Positions 60,464-64,000 of a stretch of DNA of 64,000 bases are shown here, in pieces; position 1 is the first letter of the stretch, and the number at the start of each line of letters is the position of its first letter. The notes under the pieces are model-generated. The model saw only the letters and a program-made list of their open reading frames with translations. It ran no database searches and had not been told where the DNA came from. A program made the translations under genes and the position numbers. Source of the DNA: Prochlorococcus sp. AG-459-N19 (lineage in GTDB: Bacteria; Cyanobacteriota; Cyanobacteriia; PCC-6307; Cyanobiaceae); the NCBI GenBank assembly GCA_003209375.1, contig QCRF01000003.1, positions 33,811-97,810 of the forward strand. Reading direction: 5' to 3'.

Positions 60464-61513
60464 TTGAAGACTTTAAACATAATAAAACCTGATGATTGGC
60501 ATTTACATTTAAGAGAAGGTCTTGTATTAAAAAATATCATTCAGTTTACTTCGGAATATTTTGGAAGAGCCATTGTCATGCCAAATACTAAAAGTCCCAT
60601 AACATCCATCAATAGCGCTATTTCTTACAGGAAATCTATTGTTGAAGCGTTACCAGAAAGTTCTAAGTTTAAACCATTAATGACAATTTATCTTACAGAT
60701 GAGACTGATAAAGGGGAACTGATTAATGGCTTTAAAAAAAATGTTTTTTTTGCAGCAAAATTATATCCTGCTAATGCCACAACAAATTCCAGTCATGGAG
60801 TTAGGAAAATAGAAAATCTATATAAGATCTTTGAATTAATGCAAGATTCTGGAATGCCTCTTTTAATTCATGGGGAAGTTACTGATTCTGAAGTAGATGT
60901 ATTCGATAGAGAAGAAGTTTTTATAGATAAAGAACTTTCTCAAATAACCAAAAGATTTCCAAAATTAAAAATCGTTTTAGAACATATAACCACCTCTTAT
61001 GCAGTGGATTTTGTTCAAGAAAATAATATTGGGGCTACTATCACTCCGCATCATTTGCATATAAATAGAAATGCAATGTTTTTTGGAGGCTTAAATAGTG
61101 ATTTTTACTGCTTGCCAGTTGCTAAGAGGGAAAATAATAGACTCGCTTTAAGGAGAGCGGCAACAAGTGGGGAAAAATGTTTTTTCTTGGGGACTGACTC
61201 TGCTCCACACCTTAGGAAGTGGAAGGCTTTTTGTGGATGTGCTGGCATTTTTAATTCGCCAGTAGCAATAGAAAGCTACTTAACAGTTTTTGAAGAGGAG
61301 GGCGCTCTCGATAATTTTGAAAAGTTTGCAAGTTTGAATGGCCCTAATTTTTATAATGTCCCCCCTAACAAAGAAAAATTAAAATTAGTTTCTAGACCTA
61401 ATAAAATTAAAGAATATATTGATGTTGTTGAAGAAAAAAATATTGTCGGACAAATAAAACCATTTCATGCAGGTGAAACTTTGCAATGGCAAGTAGAAGG
61501 AGTAGAAAATTAA
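60464..61513 (+). CDS. pyrC: Dihydroorotase
   Basis: Zinc enzyme closing the dihydroorotate ring in pyrimidine synthesis. DDWHLHLREG near residue 10 supplies the first two zinc ligands, PLLIHGEVTD near 134 and IVLEHITTSYAV near 171 add the others, and GTDSAPH near 244 the catalytic Asp. Length 349 matches the class II (E. coli PyrC-like) type. TTG start. Confidence 0.94.
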   Translation: MKTLNIIKPDDWHLHLREGLVLKNIIQFTSEYFGRAIVMPNTKSPITSINSAISYRKSIVEALPESSKFKPLMTIYLTDETDKGELINGFKKNVFFAAKLYPANATTNSSHGVRKIENLYKIFELMQDSGMPLLIHGEVTDSEVDVFDREEVFIDKELSQITKRFPKLKIVLEHITTSYAVDFVQENNIGATITPHHLHINRNAMFFGGLNSDFYCLPVAKRENNRLALRRAATSGEKCFFLGTDSAPHLRKWKAFCGCAGIFNSPVAIESYLTVFEEEGALDNFEKFASLNGPNFYNVPPNKEKLKLVSRPNKIKEYIDVVEEKNIVGQIKPFHAGETLQWQVEGVEN

Positions 61514-61592
61514 AAAATTAGATTTATTCTGATAATTAAAAGTGTAAATATTCCTACTTTTCTTGGTTAAATGGGAGCCTTTCAGCTACGAT

Positions 61593-61598
61593 TAAAAT
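61593..61598 (+). promoter_or_regulatory. Probable -10 box for tRNA-Leu
   Basis: TAAAAT lies 15 bases before the tRNA 5' end, at the right distance for a start near 61605. The -35 region is not convincing. Confidence 0.35.
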
Positions 61599-61612
61599 GC
61601 GCAAACTCCTTT

Positions 61613-61698
61613 GGGAGTGTGGCGGAATTGGTAGACGCGCCGGACTTAAAATCCGTCGAGCGATTTAGCTCGTGGGGGTTCAAGTCCCCCCACTCCCA
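61613..61698 (+). tRNA. trnL: tRNA-Leu (anticodon UAA)
   Basis: Acceptor arms GGGAGTG (61613-61619) and CACTCCC (61691-61697) pair perfectly, with A as discriminator at 61698. The anticodon loop reads CTTAAAA, giving UAA. A long variable arm (CGAGCGATTTAGCTCG) and the T-loop GTTCAAGTC are typical of class II tRNA-Leu. CCA is not encoded. There is no group I intron at the anticodon, unlike the tRNA-Leu(UAA) of many cyanobacteria and plastids. Confidence 0.97.
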
Positions 61699-61776
61699 TT
61701 ATTTAATTATTTATATTTAGTTCTGACGATAACTTCCAATAGTTGTTATGTTTTAACTAAGCAACCATAAATCAAA

Positions 61777-62010
61777 ATGGAAAGTTTTTTCAATAATTCA
61801 TTCGCTACTTTAATTGCTTATTTTGGAATCATTTCTACCTATTTATTGGTTATTCCTTTATTACTATTTTACTGGATGAATAATAGATGGAATATTATGG
61901 GCAAATTTGAAAGATTAGGAATTTACGGTCTTGTATTTCTTTTCTTTCCAGGTTTAATTTTATTTTCTCCATTTTTAAATCTCAGACTAAAAGGAAGTGG
62001 TAAAGGGTAA
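61777..62010 (+). CDS. ndhL: NDH-1 subunit NdhL
   Basis: Small membrane subunit of the cyanobacterial NAD(P)H dehydrogenase-like complex. Two hydrophobic spans (residues 10-33 and 50-68) flank a conserved [20 protein letters not shown] block. Length 77. The order ndhL, DUF3007-like gene, trpA is typical for marine picocyanobacteria. Confidence 0.88.
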   Translation: MESFFNNSFATLIAYFGIISTYLLVIPLLLFYWMNNRWNIMGKFERLGIYGLVFLFFPGLILFSPFLNLRLKGSGKG

Positions 62011-62014
62011 ATAA

Positions 62015-62335
62015 TTGACTAAAGGCAAAGTTATACAAATAGGTATATTTATTTCATTAATAGGATTAATAAGTTATAAATTTGCACCACAAATTGGTAT
62101 CGACGATCTTACAGCCACTACTCTTTCAAGTTGTATCTTGATTTTGATTGTTATTACTTGGGTAACATCTTATGTTTATAGGGTTGTAAATGGAAAAATG
62201 ACTTTTATGGAACAAAGGAAGCGTTATAGAAAAAAGTATGACAAAGTTGTTAATGATAAACTAGAAACCAAATTCAACGCATTATCAAAGGAAGAGCAGC
62301 AAAAACTAATGGAAGATTTAGAGAAAAATCCATAA
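62015..62335 (+). CDS. DUF3007-like membrane protein
   Basis: Two membrane spans (residues 6-24 and 36-56) and a C-terminal basic helical tail (FMEQRKRYRKKYDKVV). It matches the DUF3007 layout and its place between ndhL and trpA. TTG start, four bases after ndhL. Length 106. Function unknown; a link to NDH-1 or thylakoid biology is inferred from the neighbour. Confidence 0.75.
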   Translation: MTKGKVIQIGIFISLIGLISYKFAPQIGIDDLTATTLSSCILILIVITWVTSYVYRVVNGKMTFMEQRKRYRKKYDKVVNDKLETKFNALSKEEQQKLMEDLEKNP

Positions 62336-62362
62336 ATTTTTCATAGAAAATAGCCAAAAATC

Positions 62363-63205
62363 ATGAAATATAACAAAATGCAAATCACTAAAAATGAATC
62401 TTTATCAAAGGTAGATGAGAAGTTTTGTGAGTTAAAAAATAATAAGAAATTAGCTTTGATGCCTTTTATAATGGCTGGGGACCCCAATATTGAAATAACC
62501 TCTGATATCTTATTAAAGCTACAAGAAAATGGAGCTGACCTTATTGAATTAGGTATCCCTTACAGTGACCCACTTGCAGATGGACCTGTTATTCAAGTAG
62601 CGGCCTCACGCGCCTTAAAGTCAGGTACTAGCCCAATAAAAGTAATAAAACTTTTAGAGTCTTTAAAAGGTAAATTAAATATTCCCATCATCCTTTTTTC
62701 TTACTTAAACCCATTACTATGTTTTGGCTTTGAAAAGTTTTGTGAGATGGCATCTAATGCTGGAGTCTCTGGACTAATAGTTCCTGATCTCCCTTTAGAG
62801 GAGGCTTATAAATTTTCTAAAATAGTTAGTAACAATTCTATGGACTTGATTTTATTGGTAGCTCCAACTACTCCTTTTGAAAGAATGAAACAAATATCAA
62901 ATCATACTAAAGGCTTTACTTATTTAGTAAGTGTTACAGGTGTCACTGGTGAGAGAAACAAAATGGAAAATAGAGTAGAAAATCTTATTGCTAGATTAAA
63001 AGTTGCAAATAGTAATCCAATTGCTGTTGGTTTTGGAATATCCACTCCAGAACATGTAAATAAAGTTCGTGAGTGGGGAGCAGATGGAGTAATTATTGGG
63101 AGTGCATTTGTAAAACGAATTTCTAGTTCAAGTGAAAAAGATGTCGTCGATAATGTTGGTGAATTTTGTAAAGAAATGCGTTTAGCTGCTGATCAAAAAA
63201 ATTAA
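62363..63205 (+). CDS. trpA: Tryptophan synthase alpha subunit
   Basis: Cleaves indole-3-glycerol phosphate in the TIM barrel. LMPFIMAGDPNIEITSDIL near residue 33, LIELGIPYSDPLADGPVIQ near residue 60 (catalytic Glu and Asp), and AVGFGISTPEHVNKV near residue 220 (phosphate site). Length 280. Cotranscribed with the upstream small genes is plausible. Confidence 0.96.
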   Translation: MKYNKMQITKNESLSKVDEKFCELKNNKKLALMPFIMAGDPNIEITSDILLKLQENGADLIELGIPYSDPLADGPVIQVAASRALKSGTSPIKVIKLLESLKGKLNIPIILFSYLNPLLCFGFEKFCEMASNAGVSGLIVPDLPLEEAYKFSKIVSNNSMDLILLVAPTTPFERMKQISNHTKGFTYLVSVTGVTGERNKMENRVENLIARLKVANSNPIAVGFGISTPEHVNKVREWGADGVIIGSAFVKRISSSSEKDVVDNVGEFCKEMRLAADQKN

Positions 63206-63287
63206 TATACAGACAAATTATTAATTTAAAAAAATTAATTATAGAAAATTAAGTAAAAATTATATACCCAATTTATTTTTGTTGTAT

Positions 63288-63644
63288 TTAAGATTCTTCT
63301 GTAGGTAATAATCTGATTTGTTTTCTTCCAAGCTTAATTTCGAATTCATCACCTGCTTTTAAATCAAGAAGTGCTGTATAAGCTTTCCCAATCAGAAGAT
63401 TTCCATTGCCTTGAACTGTAGCTATATAACTAAGTTTTCTTCCTCCTTTTCCAATACCTGCAACTCCAGAATCACCAAGATTTACCCCCTTGGCTTCTAA
63501 AAGTGCTTCATAAAATGCGGTAAAGTTTAAGCGTTCACCGCCGTTTTTCTTGGTGGAGACATATCCACAGGCGCGAACTAGTTCAGATTTGCTAACATCA
63601 CCAAGTTCTTTAACTTTTGCAAGGAGATCGCTTCCAGTTAGCAT
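63288..63644 (-). CDS. Cyanobacterial AbrB-type transcription regulator
   Basis: cyAbrB family regulator, which in model cyanobacteria controls carbon and nitrogen genes. LTGSDLLAKVKELGDVSKSE at the N-terminus, a central VNLGDSGVAGIGKGGRKLSY region, then the AbrB-like domain with VQGNGNLLIGKAYTALLDLKAGDEFEI at the C-terminal half. I use the ATG at 63644; a TTG two codons earlier would add two residues. Length 118. Confidence 0.87.
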   Translation of the reverse strand: MLTGSDLLAKVKELGDVSKSELVRACGYVSTKKNGGERLNFTAFYEALLEAKGVNLGDSGVAGIGKGGRKLSYIATVQGNGNLLIGKAYTALLDLKAGDEFEIKLGRKQIRLLPTEES

Positions 63645-63741
63645 AATCAATTAAAAGAAAGTTGCATTAAATAACATAGCAATATGCGTGTAATATATGC
63701 AATTATTTAGTATATATTAATTCTATTATTTATATTTAAAA

Positions 63742-64000
63742 ATGGAAAAGTTTGTTGTTTTTGGAAGGTACTGTGAAAATGCAATTATTAAGAGGGAACC
63801 ATTTCGTGAACAACATCTTAATAGACTTAAAAACTTAAAAGATCGAGATATTCTAGTTACATTAGGACCAACCAAATGTACCAAATATTTGTTTGGAATT
63901 TTTAATGCTAATGATATAAAAGAGTTGAAATATCTTATTGAGGAGGATATATATTGGGAAAAAGGTATATGGATTAATTATGATATTTATCCTTGGATTA
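63742..64000 (+). CDS. YciI-like protein, truncated by window edge
   Basis: Opens at ATG 63742 and stays open to the end of the window (86 codons). The start MEKFVVFGRYCENAIIKREP, then REQHLNRLKNLKDRDILVTLGP, resembles the YCII-related fold, with a likely catalytic His in REQHL. The 3' end is outside the window. Role unknown. Confidence 0.65.
   Translation, partial: MEKFVVFGRYCENAIIKREPFREQHLNRLKNLKDRDILVTLGPTKCTKYLFGIFNANDIKELKYLIEEDIYWEKGIWINYDIYPWI

Noticed and set aside
63220..63239. AT-only hairpin after trpA as a terminator
   Set aside because: The stem is all A/T and not followed by a U-run, so it is weak evidence in AT-rich DNA.

Overview
This window looks like chromosomal DNA from a high-light-adapted marine picocyanobacterium, very probably Prochlorococcus. 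The sequence is AT-rich and densely packed, with many TTG starts. It carries a complete alpha-carboxysome locus with form IA Rubisco and csoS1D, a light-independent plus a light-dependent protochlorophyllide reductase, psaM, psb27 and ndhL, and a ferrochelatase with a chlorophyll-binding-like tail. It also carries the aldehyde-deformylating oxygenase / acyl-ACP reductase pair. There is no rRNA, insertion sequence, prophage or CRISPR array. Strain assignment within the high-light clades is not attempted.

Layout. 0-4.7 kb: end of a small membrane protein gene, ssb, cobK, cutA, a PfkB kinase, purA and psb27. 4.7-10.4 kb: proS, a small helix-turn-helix-like protein, an inorganic pyrophosphatase whose active site looks damaged, an ArsC/Spx-like protein, lepB and a tandem histidine phosphatase. 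10.5-19.7 kb: a CPBP protease, an FtsL-like protein overlapping ftsI, tal, a geranylgeranyl-reductase-like flavoprotein, frr-pyrH, cobO and a tyrosine recombinase. 19.7-32.3 kb: hemH, ilvB, a SNase-like secreted protein, a YfiH-family protein lacking a standard start codon, a Tab2-like protein, an S1 protein, a creatininase-family protein, the alkane genes with accA and an SDR, folE and trpF. 32.3-40 kb: a site-2 protease, a lipoate-ligase-like protein, psaM, por, and chlN-chlB-chlL. 40-49.2 kb: the carboxysome cluster csoS1D, (rdgB reversed), csoS1, cbbL, cbbS, csoS2, csoSCA, csoS4A, csoS4B, acRAF. 49.2-64 kb: ridA, gloB, hisG, an ABC exporter, a GNAT protein, two glycosyltransferase-like genes, dnaA, a GST-like protein and glutathione reductase, a cation exchanger, pyrC, tRNA-Leu(UAA), ndhL, a DUF3007-like gene, trpA, cyAbrB and a partial YciI-like gene.

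How it works together. The carboxysome block encodes a near-complete CO2-fixing organelle: enzyme, scaffold, carbonic anhydrase, shell hexamer, pentamers, a tandem-domain pore protein and a Rubisco assembly factor. A strong intrinsic terminator between cbbS and csoS2 and hairpins between cbbL and cbbS could set the enzyme-to-scaffold ratio. The chl genes plus por give both dark and light routes to chlorophyllide, next to photosystem genes. The acyl-ACP reductase and deformylating oxygenase sit with accA, linking alkane synthesis to fatty acid supply.

No clearly new multi-gene system was recognised. The strongest oddities are the pyrophosphatase catalytic substitutions, the YfiH start problem, the terminator inside the carboxysome operon, a structured GC-richer element and direct repeat before csoS1, and a cysteine-free repeat in CsoS2. 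All functional calls are from reading the sequence; no database search was run.
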